From positions 22,037 to 71,539 of the forward strand of contig MGUA01000014.1 of the NCBI GenBank assembly GCA_001799735.1: a stretch of 49,503 nt of DNA, written 5' to 3'. This stretch comes from Elusimicrobia bacterium GWB2_63_22. Its GTDB lineage: Bacteria > Elusimicrobiota > Elusimicrobia > Elusimicrobiales > UBA9959. This document shows, piece after piece, positions 24,903 to 32,775 of the stretch (within the stretch, counting starts at the first letter, position 1; each line of letters starts with the position of its first letter). The position numbers and the translations under genes were made by a program. The notes below the pieces were generated by a model. That model did not search any database, had not been told where the DNA came from, and saw only the letters and a program-made list of their open reading frames with translations.

Positions 24903-24938
24903 GGGGGCGCGGCTTTTACGCCGGCGCCCCCTTTTTTT
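24903..24938 (+). terminator. Intrinsic terminator (attenuator) between rpsB and tsf
   Basis: GGGGGCGC (24903-24910) pairs with GCGCCCCC (24924-24931), with additional GGC/GCC pairing inside, followed by T7. It is a strong intrinsic terminator within an operon, probably allowing partial read-through so that S2 and EF-Ts are made at different levels. Confidence 0.85.
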
Positions 24939-24962
24939 AACGCACAAGGAGAACCCCAAATC

Positions 24963-25859
24963 ATGGCAATCACCAGCGAACAGGTAATGACTCTCAGGAC
25001 CCAGACCGGCGCGGGCATCATGGACTGCAAAGGCGCCCTTAACGAATCCGGCGGCGACATTTCCAAGGCCGTAGAGATACTGCGCAAGAAGGGCCTGGCC
25101 GGCCTCGCCAAGCGCGCGGGCCGCACGATGAAGGAAGGCATAGTGGTCGCCAAAAATTCCGGCGCCGCCTACTCCCTCCTCGAAGTGAACTGCGAGACCG
25201 ACTTCGTGGCCAAGAACCCCGACGTCGCCGGCTTCGCCGCGGCCCTCGCGGCCGACATGCTTTCCGACGCCGCGCTGGCCAACCCGGCCGAGAGCGAAAA
25301 GGCCAAAGAGCGCCTGCAGGCCGTGGCCGTTAAGATGGGCGAGAACATGCAGATCCGCCGCGGCGTGGTCTACCAGGCCGCCGCCGACACCGCTGTCAAT
25401 TACTACGTTCACACCGACAACCGCAAGGGCGCCATCGTGGAGCTGTCCTTCGACGGCAATATGGCCGCCGCCAAGGCCGAGCTCGAGGCCCTCGCCAAGG
25501 AGCTGGGCATGCAGAGCGTGGCGATGAGCCCGAAGTACCTCAAGCGCGAAGAGGTGCCCGCGGACATCGTGGCCAAGGAAAAAGAGATCTACCGCGCCAA
25601 GATGGAAAAGGACGAGGCCGACGCCCAGGCCCGCGCCGTCGAGACCGGCAAGCCGTACAAGGCCAAGCCCGCCGAGGCCATAGAGAAGATGCTCGAAGGC
25701 CGCGTGAACAAGTACTACCAGGAACTGTGCCTGGTGGAGCAGGCCTACATCCGCGATTCCAAGCTGTCCGTGACCCAGGCCGTAAAGAACCTGGCCGCCA
25801 AGCTCGGCGGCAACATCACGGTAAAGCGCTTCAACTGCTTCATCGTCGGCATAGAATAA
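24963..25859 (+). CDS. tsf: Translation elongation factor Ts
   Basis: 298 aa. The N-terminal UBA-like helix region contains LRTQTGAGIMDCKGALNE, followed by the signature VNCETDFVAKNPD and then the dimerisation core. It recycles EF-Tu-GDP to EF-Tu-GTP. AGGAG ribosome-binding site 8 nt upstream. The C-terminal region (VEQAYIRDSKLSV) is typical. Confidence 0.97.
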   Translation: MAITSEQVMTLRTQTGAGIMDCKGALNESGGDISKAVEILRKKGLAGLAKRAGRTMKEGIVVAKNSGAAYSLLEVNCETDFVAKNPDVAGFAAALAADMLSDAALANPAESEKAKERLQAVAVKMGENMQIRRGVVYQAAADTAVNYYVHTDNRKGAIVELSFDGNMAAAKAELEALAKELGMQSVAMSPKYLKREEVPADIVAKEKEIYRAKMEKDEADAQARAVETGKPYKAKPAEAIEKMLEGRVNKYYQELCLVEQAYIRDSKLSVTQAVKNLAAKLGGNITVKRFNCFIVGIE

Positions 25860-25869
25860 CCGCCGTAAA

Positions 25870-25898
25870 CGCCGCCGGGGTTTAACGCCCCGGCGGCG
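25870..25898 (+). promoter_or_regulatory. Strong GC hairpin between tsf and pyrH
   Basis: A perfect 11-bp stem CGCCGCCGGGG / CCCCGGCGGCG with a 7-nt loop (TTTAACG) and no T-run. It is more likely an mRNA-stability or processing structure than a terminator. Confidence 0.6.
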
Positions 25899-25922
25899 AT
25901 CTTCCAGCTGCCCAGGAGACCT

Positions 25923-26627
25923 ATGTATAAGCGCGTCCTGCTCAAACTTTCCGGCGAGGCACTTGGTTCCCCCGGCGACAGCCGTTCCATTAACCCCCCC
26001 TCTCTCACTTTCATCGCCAAAGAGATCTCCAAGGGCCTGCGGCGCGGCACGCGCCTGGCGCTGGTCATCGGCGGCGGCAACATCTGGCGCGGCGCCCGCG
26101 ACGGCAGCGGCATGATAGACCGCGTCACGTCGGACAACATGGGCATGCTCGCCACCATCATCAACGCGATGGCGCTGCAGAGCGCGCTCGAGCACGAAGG
26201 CGTCTCCACGCGCGTGCAGACCGCCATAGAGATCTCCCGGCTGGCCGAGCCCTTCATCCGCCGCCGCGCCCTGCGCCACCTGGAGAAAGACCGCGTGGTC
26301 ATTTTCGCTGGCGGCACCGGCAACCCCTATTTCACCACCGACACCGCGGCCGCGCTGCGCGCCGCCGAGATCAACGCCGACGTGATCTTCAAAGCCACGC
26401 AGGTGGACGGCGTGTACACCAGCGACCCCAAGAAGGACCCGAAGGCCAAACTGATCAAGGACATCACCTACATGTCCGCCATCAACAAGGGCCTGAAGTT
26501 CATGGACGCCAGCGCGCTTACCCTCTGCATGGAGAACCATATCCCGATCCTGGTCTTCAACCTGCACACGCCGGGCAATATCCGCCGGGCCCTGGCCGGC
26601 GAACAGACCGGGACGCTGATCCACTGA
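25923..26627 (+). CDS. pyrH: Uridylate kinase PyrH
   Basis: 234 aa, amino-acid-kinase fold. KLSGEALG at the N-terminus, [30 protein letters not shown] and [12 protein letters not shown] are the bacterial UMP kinase motifs. It phosphorylates UMP to UDP for nucleic acid and cell-wall sugar nucleotides. AGGAG ribosome-binding site; gmhA begins 1 nt after its stop. Confidence 0.97.
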   Translation: MYKRVLLKLSGEALGSPGDSRSINPPSLTFIAKEISKGLRRGTRLALVIGGGNIWRGARDGSGMIDRVTSDNMGMLATIINAMALQSALEHEGVSTRVQTAIEISRLAEPFIRRRALRHLEKDRVVIFAGGTGNPYFTTDTAAALRAAEINADVIFKATQVDGVYTSDPKKDPKAKLIKDITYMSAINKGLKFMDASALTLCMENHIPILVFNLHTPGNIRRALAGEQTGTLIH

Positions 26628-26628
26628 C

Positions 26629-27198
26629 ATGGAAGACAAGATCTCCTCAGCCATCTCCCGGCACATCGCCGCGGCCTCGGTCCTGGCCGGCGACCACGCC
26701 GCCCTGGCGCCGATAGCCGAACTGCTGGCCAGGACCGTTCTGGCCGGCGGGAAGATCCTGGTCTGCGGCAACGGCGGTTCCGCGGCCGACAGCCAGCATA
26801 TCGCCGCCGAGCTGGTGGGCCGCTTTAAAAAAGAGCGCCGGGCCATCGCCGCCATTTCCCTGACTACCGACACTTCCATCCTGACCGCGCTCGCCAACGA
26901 TTACGGGTTCGAGAGCGTTTTTGAGCGGCAGGTGGAGGCGCTGGGCCGCGAGGGCGACCTGCTGATAGCTATTTCCACTTCCGGTTCCAGCCCCAACGTG
27001 CTCAAGGCCGCCGTCAAAGCCAGAAAGGCCGGCCTGTCCGTGGTGGGCTTTTTCGGAAAGAACGGCGGCGCCATCCTGCCGCATTGCGACCTGGCTTTCC
27101 TGGCGCCCGAGACCGACACCCCGAGGGTGCAGGAACTGCATATCCTGGCCGCCCACATCATCTGCGAACTCGCGGAAGACGCGGTAGCGGGCAAATAG
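26629..27198 (+). CDS. gmhA: Sedoheptulose-7-phosphate isomerase GmhA
   Basis: 189 aa, a SIS-domain protein. CGNGGSAADSQHIAAELVGR, the acidic LTTDTSILTALANDYGF, ISTSGSSPNVLKA and the C-terminal TPRVQELHILAAHIICE (metal and active-site Glu/His) match GmhA. It makes D-glycero-manno-heptose-7-phosphate for LPS or S-layer heptoses. It is wedged between pyrH and frr, a place where those two genes are usually adjacent. It has no ribosome-binding site of its own, so coupling to pyrH is likely. Confidence 0.93.
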   Translation: MEDKISSAISRHIAAASVLAGDHAALAPIAELLARTVLAGGKILVCGNGGSAADSQHIAAELVGRFKKERRAIAAISLTTDTSILTALANDYGFESVFERQVEALGREGDLLIAISTSGSSPNVLKAAVKARKAGLSVVGFFGKNGGAILPHCDLAFLAPETDTPRVQELHILAAHIICELAEDAVAGK

Positions 27199-27234
27199 CC
27201 CCGCGACCGCTCCAAACACTTCCCATAAATATAA

Positions 27235-27240
27235 TATAAT
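27235..27240 (+). promoter_or_regulatory. Possible internal promoter (-10) before frr
   Basis: A perfect TATAAT in an AT-rich island (27225-27242), unusual for this GC-rich region, about 47 nt before the frr start. No good -35 is present. Confidence 0.4.
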
Positions 27241-27286
27241 TACCTCTGTGCGGAGGGGCTTTTACCCGCCGCCACAGGGAGGCATT

Positions 27287-27856
27287 ATGGCTGGATCTTC
27301 CGTAGAAGAAGTCATTTCCGAAGCCGAGATGGAAATGATGGAGAAAGTGGAGAAATTCAAGCGCGAGCTGACGTCGCTGCGCACGGGCCGCGCTAACCCG
27401 CAGCTGCTGGACAACGTTTACGTGGAATATTACGGGGCGCGCGTGCCGCTGAAACAGGTGGCCGCCGTCTCCATCCCTGAGCCCCGCACCCTCGAGGTGC
27501 GCCCCTGGGACGCCGGCGCGGTTGACGCCGTAGAGGCCGAGCTGATGAAGATGGATTTCGGCTCCTCCCCCAGCCGCAACGGCAACGTCATCCGCATCAA
27601 CCTGCCCCCGATGACCGAGGACCAGCGCAAGAAGATGGTGAAGGTCGTGCACAGCATGGGCGAGGATTCCCGCGTGCAGATGCGCAACGTGCGCCGCGAA
27701 GCGCTGGAGAAGATAAAGAAATCCCAGAAGGCCGGGGAGATCTCCGAGGACGACCTGAGCCGCCACGAGGAAGCCGTGCAGAAGCTCACCGACACCTACG
27801 TCGCCAATGTCGACGGGGTCGTGGCCTCCAAGGAAAAAGAGCTGCTGACGGTTTAA
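27287..27856 (+). CDS. frr: Ribosome recycling factor
   Basis: 189 aa from the ATG with AGGGAGG ribosome-binding site. KRELTSLRTGRANPQLLD, the domain II strand YGARVPLKQVA, and the C-terminal NVRREALEKIKKSQKAG helix bundle are typical. It splits post-termination ribosomes with EF-G. The upstream in-frame start gives an extra 13 residues not present in the family. Confidence 0.97.
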   Translation: MAGSSVEEVISEAEMEMMEKVEKFKRELTSLRTGRANPQLLDNVYVEYYGARVPLKQVAAVSIPEPRTLEVRPWDAGAVDAVEAELMKMDFGSSPSRNGNVIRINLPPMTEDQRKKMVKVVHSMGEDSRVQMRNVRREALEKIKKSQKAGEISEDDLSRHEEAVQKLTDTYVANVDGVVASKEKELLTV

Positions 27857-27874
27857 CTCCCCCCGCCACCGACG

Positions 27875-28579
27875 ATGCCGACCCGCGAAAAACCGGACCC
27901 AGCGCGCCTGCCCGCCCATGTAGCCATAATCATGGACGGCAACAGGCGCTGGGCCAAAAAGCGCGGCCTGCCCTCGGTGGCCGGGCACAAGGCCGGCGTG
28001 GATTCTGTGCACGCGGTGGTGAAGGCCGCCAGCGACGCCGGGATAAAGGCGCTCACCATCTACGCGTTCTCCACCGAGAACTGGAACCGCTCGAAACTGG
28101 AAGTCAGCGCCCTGATGTTCCTGCTCAAGCGGACCATCATCTCCTACGCGGACCAGCTGGACCGGGAGCGCGTCCGCCTGATGCTCTCCGGCCGCATAGA
28201 CGAGCTGCCGAAGCCCGCCCGCGAGGCCCTGCGCGCCGCCGAAGCGCGGCTGGCCGGGAATGCCGGCATGGTGCTCAACATCGCGCTCAATTACGGCGGG
28301 CGCCAGGAGATTCTGGACGCCGCCAACCGGGCGATCGCCGCGGGGCTTAAAAGCGTGGACGAGAAAACCTTCGCCTCCCTGCTCTACACCTCGCCGCTGC
28401 CGGACCCCGACCTGCTGATCCGCACCTCGGGCGAGATGCGCATCTCCAATTTCCTGCTGTGGCAGACGGCCTACTCCGAGTTCTACGTCACGGAGACCCT
28501 CTGGCCGGACTTCCGGGCGGAAGAGTTCAACAAGGCTTTACTGGAATACCAGGACCGCGAAAGAAGGAGAGGAAAATAA
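27875..28579 (+). CDS. uppS: Isoprenyl transferase (undecaprenyl diphosphate synthase) UppS
   Basis: 234 aa, cis-prenyltransferase. HVAIIMDGNRRWAKKRGL with the catalytic Asp at about residue 21, YAFSTENWNRS, and the C-terminal LLIRTSGEMRISNFLLWQ and YSEFYVTETLWPDF motifs. It makes the C55 lipid carrier for peptidoglycan and LPS. No clear Shine-Dalgarno sequence. Its stop overlaps the cdsA start by one base (TAATG). Confidence 0.97.
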   Translation: MPTREKPDPARLPAHVAIIMDGNRRWAKKRGLPSVAGHKAGVDSVHAVVKAASDAGIKALTIYAFSTENWNRSKLEVSALMFLLKRTIISYADQLDRERVRLMLSGRIDELPKPAREALRAAEARLAGNAGMVLNIALNYGGRQEILDAANRAIAAGLKSVDEKTFASLLYTSPLPDPDLLIRTSGEMRISNFLLWQTAYSEFYVTETLWPDFRAEEFNKALLEYQDRERRRGK

Positions 28580-29388
28580 TGCTTTTACCCAGAGTGCTTA
28601 CGGCCGTGTTCGGCATACCGGTGGTGCTGCTCCTGATCCGCGCCGGCGGGGCTGCCTACGCCGTCTTCGTTCTCGCCCTCATCGCCCTGTCGCTTTACGA
28701 GTTCGCCACCCTGATGAAGCTCGGGGCCAAGCCGGTGCAGGTCCCCACGCTCTACGCGTTCGGCCTGCTGATCCCGGCGGCGCTCTACTTCGACCGCTAC
28801 AGCGCTGCGGTCGCGGGCGGCAATAATTTCACAGGCTTCGTGATCGCCCTCACCGTGATCGGCGTCATGAGCTACGAGCTGTTCTCCGCCAAGAAGTACC
28901 TGGAGCGCATCGGCCTTACGCTGCTGGGCATCTTCATGATCTCCTGGTGCCTGTTCCACCTGGTCGCCATCCGCGACCTCCGCCCCGACGGCATGGGCCT
29001 CACGCTGATGCTGATCGTCACCGTCTGGATCATGGATACCGCCGCCTATTTCCTGGGCAAGTCGTTCGGCCGCCGGCAGCTTTCCACCATCAGCCCCAAG
29101 AAGACCTGGGAGGGCGCCGCCGCCGGCTTCATCGCCTCGGTGGTCACCGCCCTGGTCATCAGCCGGTTCATGAACGGCACGGTCTCCTACGCTTTCGCGG
29201 CCGGCGCGGGCGTCCTGATAGGGATCTTCGGCCAGGTCTCCGACATCGCCGAATCCATGCTCAAGCGCGCCGTCGGCGCCAAGGATTCCTCCAGCCTGCT
29301 GCCCGGCCACGGCGGCGTGCTGGACCGGTTCGATTCCTACATCTTCCTGGCCCCGGTGATCTATTACTACGCGGTCTTCGCCCGCTGA
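28579..29388 (+). CDS. cdsA: Phosphatidate cytidylyltransferase CdsA
   Basis: 269 aa, multi-pass membrane enzyme (about 7-8 helices) starting MLLPRVLTAVFGIPV. The C-terminal signature LKRAVGAKDSSSLLPGHGG followed by LDRFDS is the CdsA family mark. It makes CDP-diacylglycerol for phospholipid synthesis. It overlaps uppS and dxr by one base each (TAATG, TGATG). Confidence 0.96.
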   Translation: MLLPRVLTAVFGIPVVLLLIRAGGAAYAVFVLALIALSLYEFATLMKLGAKPVQVPTLYAFGLLIPAALYFDRYSAAVAGGNNFTGFVIALTVIGVMSYELFSAKKYLERIGLTLLGIFMISWCLFHLVAIRDLRPDGMGLTLMLIVTVWIMDTAAYFLGKSFGRRQLSTISPKKTWEGAAAGFIASVVTALVISRFMNGTVSYAFAAGAGVLIGIFGQVSDIAESMLKRAVGAKDSSSLLPGHGGVLDRFDSYIFLAPVIYYYAVFAR

Positions 29389-30569
29389 TGAACAAGAACG
29401 TCGTCATACTGGGTTCCACCGGCTCCATCGGCGTCAACGCCGTGAAGGCCGTCAAGAACCTCGGCAAGGGCTGGAGGGTGCTCGGCCTCGCCGCCAACTC
29501 CAACCTGAAGGCCCTGGCCGCGCAGATGCGCGAGGCCAGGCCGGCCTACGTGTCTGTTTTCGATTACGACGCCTGGAAAGAGCTTAAAGCCTCCGCGCCG
29601 CGCGGCGTGAAAGTGCTGCCGCCAGGAGTGGAAGGCCTCGCCGAGATGGCCTCGCTATCGGAGGCCGATATCGTTCTTAGCGCGGTTACCGGCGCGGTGG
29701 GCTTCGCCCCCCTGCTGGCCGCCATCCGCGCCTCCAAGCACATCGCCCTCGCCAACAAGGAGCCGATGGTGATGGCCGGGGAGCTGCTGATGCAGGAGGC
29801 CCAACGCTGGCAGGCCAGGATCCTCCCCGTGGATTCCGAGCCCTCGGCCATCTTCCAGTGCCTGGCGGGCGTGAAGCCGGGACAGTATGACGACGCGGTC
29901 TCGCGCGTTTTCCTGACGGCCTCCGGCGGGCCGTTCTACGCGCGCAAGGGCTCCCTCTCCGGAGTAACCCCGGCGCAGGCGCTCAAGCACCCGCGCTGGA
30001 GCATGGGCCCCAAGATCACAGTGGATTCTTCTACGCTGATGAACAAGGGGCTCGAGGCGATAGAGATAAAGAACCTTTTTTCGCTCCCGATCTCGAAGAT
30101 AGAGGTGCTCATCCACCCGCAGTCGGTGGTGCACTCCGGGGTGGAGTTCAAGGACGGCTCGGTGCTGGCCCAGCTCTCTAACCCGGACATGCGCCTGCCT
30201 ATCCAGTACGCGCTGACCTGGCCCGACAGGGCGCGCTCGCTCGCCGAACCGCTGGATTTTTTCAAGCTGGCGCGGCTCGACTTCGCCCGCCCCGACTTCC
30301 GCCGCTTTCCCTGCCTGGAGCTGGCTTTCGAGGCCGCAAAAAAAGGCGGCATCTACCCGGCGGTGCTCAACGCCGCCAACGAGGTGGCCGTTGAAAAGTT
30401 CATCGCGGGCCGGCTGGGCTTTACCGGCATCCCCGAAATAGTGGAGCGGACCCTGGCCGCCTGCCGCGGCGGGGCCGGGCGCCTTACGCTCGGGGCGGCC
30501 GTAGAGGCCGACGGCTGGGCCCGTCAGAAAGCCGCGGACCTTTCGGAAATCAAGAAGAGGAAAAAATGA
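29388..30569 (+). CDS. dxr: 1-deoxy-D-xylulose 5-phosphate reductoisomerase Dxr
   Basis: 393 aa. NADPH-binding ILGSTGSIGVNAV at the N-terminus, ALANKEPMVMAGELL, the metal-site VDSEPSAIFQCL and KITVDSSTLMNKGLEAIE are all present. First committed step of the methylerythritol phosphate isoprenoid pathway; with ispG (31647) and uppS in the same operon it feeds undecaprenyl carrier synthesis. Overlaps rseP by 4 nt. Confidence 0.97.
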   Translation: MNKNVVILGSTGSIGVNAVKAVKNLGKGWRVLGLAANSNLKALAAQMREARPAYVSVFDYDAWKELKASAPRGVKVLPPGVEGLAEMASLSEADIVLSAVTGAVGFAPLLAAIRASKHIALANKEPMVMAGELLMQEAQRWQARILPVDSEPSAIFQCLAGVKPGQYDDAVSRVFLTASGGPFYARKGSLSGVTPAQALKHPRWSMGPKITVDSSTLMNKGLEAIEIKNLFSLPISKIEVLIHPQSVVHSGVEFKDGSVLAQLSNPDMRLPIQYALTWPDRARSLAEPLDFFKLARLDFARPDFRRFPCLELAFEAAKKGGIYPAVLNAANEVAVEKFIAGRLGFTGIPEIVERTLAACRGGAGRLTLGAAVEADGWARQKAADLSEIKKRKK

Positions 30570-31645
30570 TCATATCCATACTAGCGGTGCTGTTTACCTT
30601 CGGCCTGGTGATATTCCTGCATGAGTTCGGCCACTTCATAGTCTGCCGGCTCTCGGGGATCAAGGTCGAAGCCTTCTCCTTCGGCTTCGGCCCGGAGCTC
30701 TGGGGCCGCACCAGCGGTCCCACCCGCTACTCGCTGCGCGCCATCCCGCTGGGCGGCTACGTCAAGCCCGCCGGCGAGAGCATTGACGAGGTTTCCGGGG
30801 CCCCCGACGAGTATTTCGCCAAGCCCTGGTACGTGCGCCTGGGCGTGGTGGCCGCCGGCCCGACGATGAACTACCTGCTGGCCTTCCTGCTGTTTTCCGG
30901 CGTGATACTTCTGGTCGGAGAGCCCGCCGTCTCCGACAAGCCGGTCCTCGGCGACATCTCCCAGGGCTACCCGGCCGAAGTCGCCGGCCTTAAGTCGGGC
31001 GACACGATAGTCAAGATAAACGGCGCCCCGGTGGACTCCTGGGCCGCGATGGCCGGCAAGATCTACGGCAGCGTGGAAAAAGAGATCTCCGTGACCTACG
31101 CCCGCGCCGGCGCCGAGGCCACCGTAAAAATGACCACCCGCAAGGCCCCGGACGCTTCCGGCCGCGGCGTGATAGGCATTTCCCCCGCCGTGATCTACAA
31201 GAGCGTGCCGTTCTTCAAGGGCATCGCCATGGGCGCCCACCAGTGCTGGTACTGGACGGCCTTCACGGTGAAGACGCTTGCCTCCAACATCTCAAAGCGC
31301 GAGAAGCCGGACCTCGCCGGCCCGATAGGCATTGTCAACATCGTCAGCAAGGCGGCCCATACCGGCCTGACCGACCTGGTTTTCCTGATCGGCCTCATCT
31401 CGGTGGCCGTCGGGTTCTTCAACCTGCTGCCCATCCCGCTGCTCGACGGCGGCCACGCCGTGCTCTATATTTTCGAGGGCATCTCCCGCCGCAAGCTGAC
31501 CCCGGATATCATGAAGTACGTTAACGCGGTCGGTATCGCGTTCATCCTCAGTATTTTTATTTTCGCCACGTACAGCGACATTATGCGCATCGTCACCTCG
31601 CGCTCGGCCAAGAAGGCGGCCGCGGCGCAGCAGCAGGAGAAGTAG
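30566..31645 (+). CDS. rseP: RseP/RasP-type site-2 membrane metalloprotease
   Basis: 359 aa. Zinc motif HEFGH (about 19-23) in the first transmembrane helix, one PDZ domain (about 110-200, GYPAEVAGLKSGDTIVKING) and the second metal-site motif NLLPIPLLDGGH (about 285-296). It cleaves transmembrane segments in envelope stress signalling and signal-peptide clearance. One PDZ domain rather than the two in E. coli RseP. Confidence 0.95.
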   Translation: MIISILAVLFTFGLVIFLHEFGHFIVCRLSGIKVEAFSFGFGPELWGRTSGPTRYSLRAIPLGGYVKPAGESIDEVSGAPDEYFAKPWYVRLGVVAAGPTMNYLLAFLLFSGVILLVGEPAVSDKPVLGDISQGYPAEVAGLKSGDTIVKINGAPVDSWAAMAGKIYGSVEKEISVTYARAGAEATVKMTTRKAPDASGRGVIGISPAVIYKSVPFFKGIAMGAHQCWYWTAFTVKTLASNISKREKPDLAGPIGIVNIVSKAAHTGLTDLVFLIGLISVAVGFFNLLPIPLLDGGHAVLYIFEGISRRKLTPDIMKYVNAVGIAFILSIFIFATYSDIMRIVTSRSAKKAAAAQQQEK

Positions 31646-31646
31646 T

Positions 31647-32747
31647 ATGGCCTGTTCCTGCCACGGCAAAACCCGCAAAACCCGCAAAGTAAAAGTCGGG
31701 CGTTTCTCCATCGGCGGCTCCAGCCCCGTCTCGGTGCAGTCGATGTGCAACACCGATACCCGGGACGTCAAGGCCACGGTGGACCAGGTACGCCGCCTGC
31801 AGGACGCCGGCTGCGAGATCATCCGGGTGGCCGTGCCCGACATGGAGGCCGCGCAGGCCCTCGGCCGCATCAAGAGCGGCATCTCCATCCCGCTGGTGGC
31901 GGACATCCATTTCGACTGGCGCCTTGCCGTCGAGGCCGTGCGCCAGGGCGCCGACAAGGTGCGCATCAACCCCGGCAATATCGGCGAGCGGGACAAGGTT
32001 AAAGAAGTGGTAAAGGCCTGCAAATCCGCCGGCATTCCCATCCGCATCGGCGTCAACGCCGGCTCGCTGAAGGCCCTCCGGGAGCACCCGAAGCCCGCCT
32101 GGAAGCCCTACGACTGGGCCCGGCAGATGGTCAAGGAAGCGCTCGACGAGGTCCGCATCCTCGAACGGTTAGATTTCCGCGATATCGTGGTCTCGCTGAA
32201 GGCCGACGATATAGAGCGCACGCTGATGGCCAACACGCTGTTCTCTTCCAAGTCCGACATCCCCCTCCACCTCGGCGTCACCGAGGCCGGCAGCTTCCTG
32301 GCCGGCACGGTAAAATCCTCCCTGGGCATCGGCCTGCTGCTGACGCAGGGGATAGGCGACACCGTGCGCGTCTCGCTGACCGAGGACCCGGTAATGCAGG
32401 TGCGCGCCGCCTACGAGATCCTCAAGGCCCTCGGCCTGCGCCGCTACGGCCCCGACCTGGTGTCCTGCCCCACCTGCGGCCGCTGCCAGGTGAACGTGGG
32501 CAAGGTGATCCACGAGCTCGAGGACCGCATCTATTCCGACCCGCAGCTGCTCAAGAAGTCGGAGGGCATGAAGATCGCCGTGATGGGCTGCGTGGTCAAC
32601 GGCCCCGGCGAGGCCCGCTCGGCCGACTTCGGCGTGGCCGGCGGCAAGGGCCGCGGCATCTGGATAGAGAAGGGCAAGCAGATCAAGGTAGTGAAAGAAT
32701 CCGAGTGGGTCAACGAAGTGATCCGCAAGATCCGGAGCTCGAAGTAA
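31647..32747 (+). CDS. ispG: 4-hydroxy-3-methylbut-2-en-1-yl diphosphate synthase IspG (GcpE)
   Basis: 366 aa. [4Fe-4S] ligands in CPTCGRCQ and CVVNGPGEA; N-terminal barrel with VQSMCNTDTRD and PLVADIHFDWRLA. Penultimate step of the MEP pathway. Starts MACSCHGKTRKTRK, so a short Cys/Lys extension precedes the domain. AGGAG ribosome-binding site overlaps the rseP 3' end. Confidence 0.96.
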   Translation: MACSCHGKTRKTRKVKVGRFSIGGSSPVSVQSMCNTDTRDVKATVDQVRRLQDAGCEIIRVAVPDMEAAQALGRIKSGISIPLVADIHFDWRLAVEAVRQGADKVRINPGNIGERDKVKEVVKACKSAGIPIRIGVNAGSLKALREHPKPAWKPYDWARQMVKEALDEVRILERLDFRDIVVSLKADDIERTLMANTLFSSKSDIPLHLGVTEAGSFLAGTVKSSLGIGLLLTQGIGDTVRVSLTEDPVMQVRAAYEILKALGLRRYGPDLVSCPTCGRCQVNVGKVIHELEDRIYSDPQLLKKSEGMKIAVMGCVVNGPGEARSADFGVAGGKGRGIWIEKGKQIKVVKESEWVNEVIRKIRSSK

Positions 32748-32775
32748 CCGTCATACAGAAGAGAGAAAAGGATTT

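Noticed and set aside
24891-26897. 668-aa antisense frame across tsf, pyrH and gmhA
   Set aside because: Overlaps three certain genes and has no recognisable domain or ribosome-binding site.
28947-29387. Long N-terminal extension of the dxr frame
   Set aside because: It is a shadow of cdsA; the internal ATG at 29388 gives the canonical Dxr N-terminus and overlaps the cdsA stop as TGATG.
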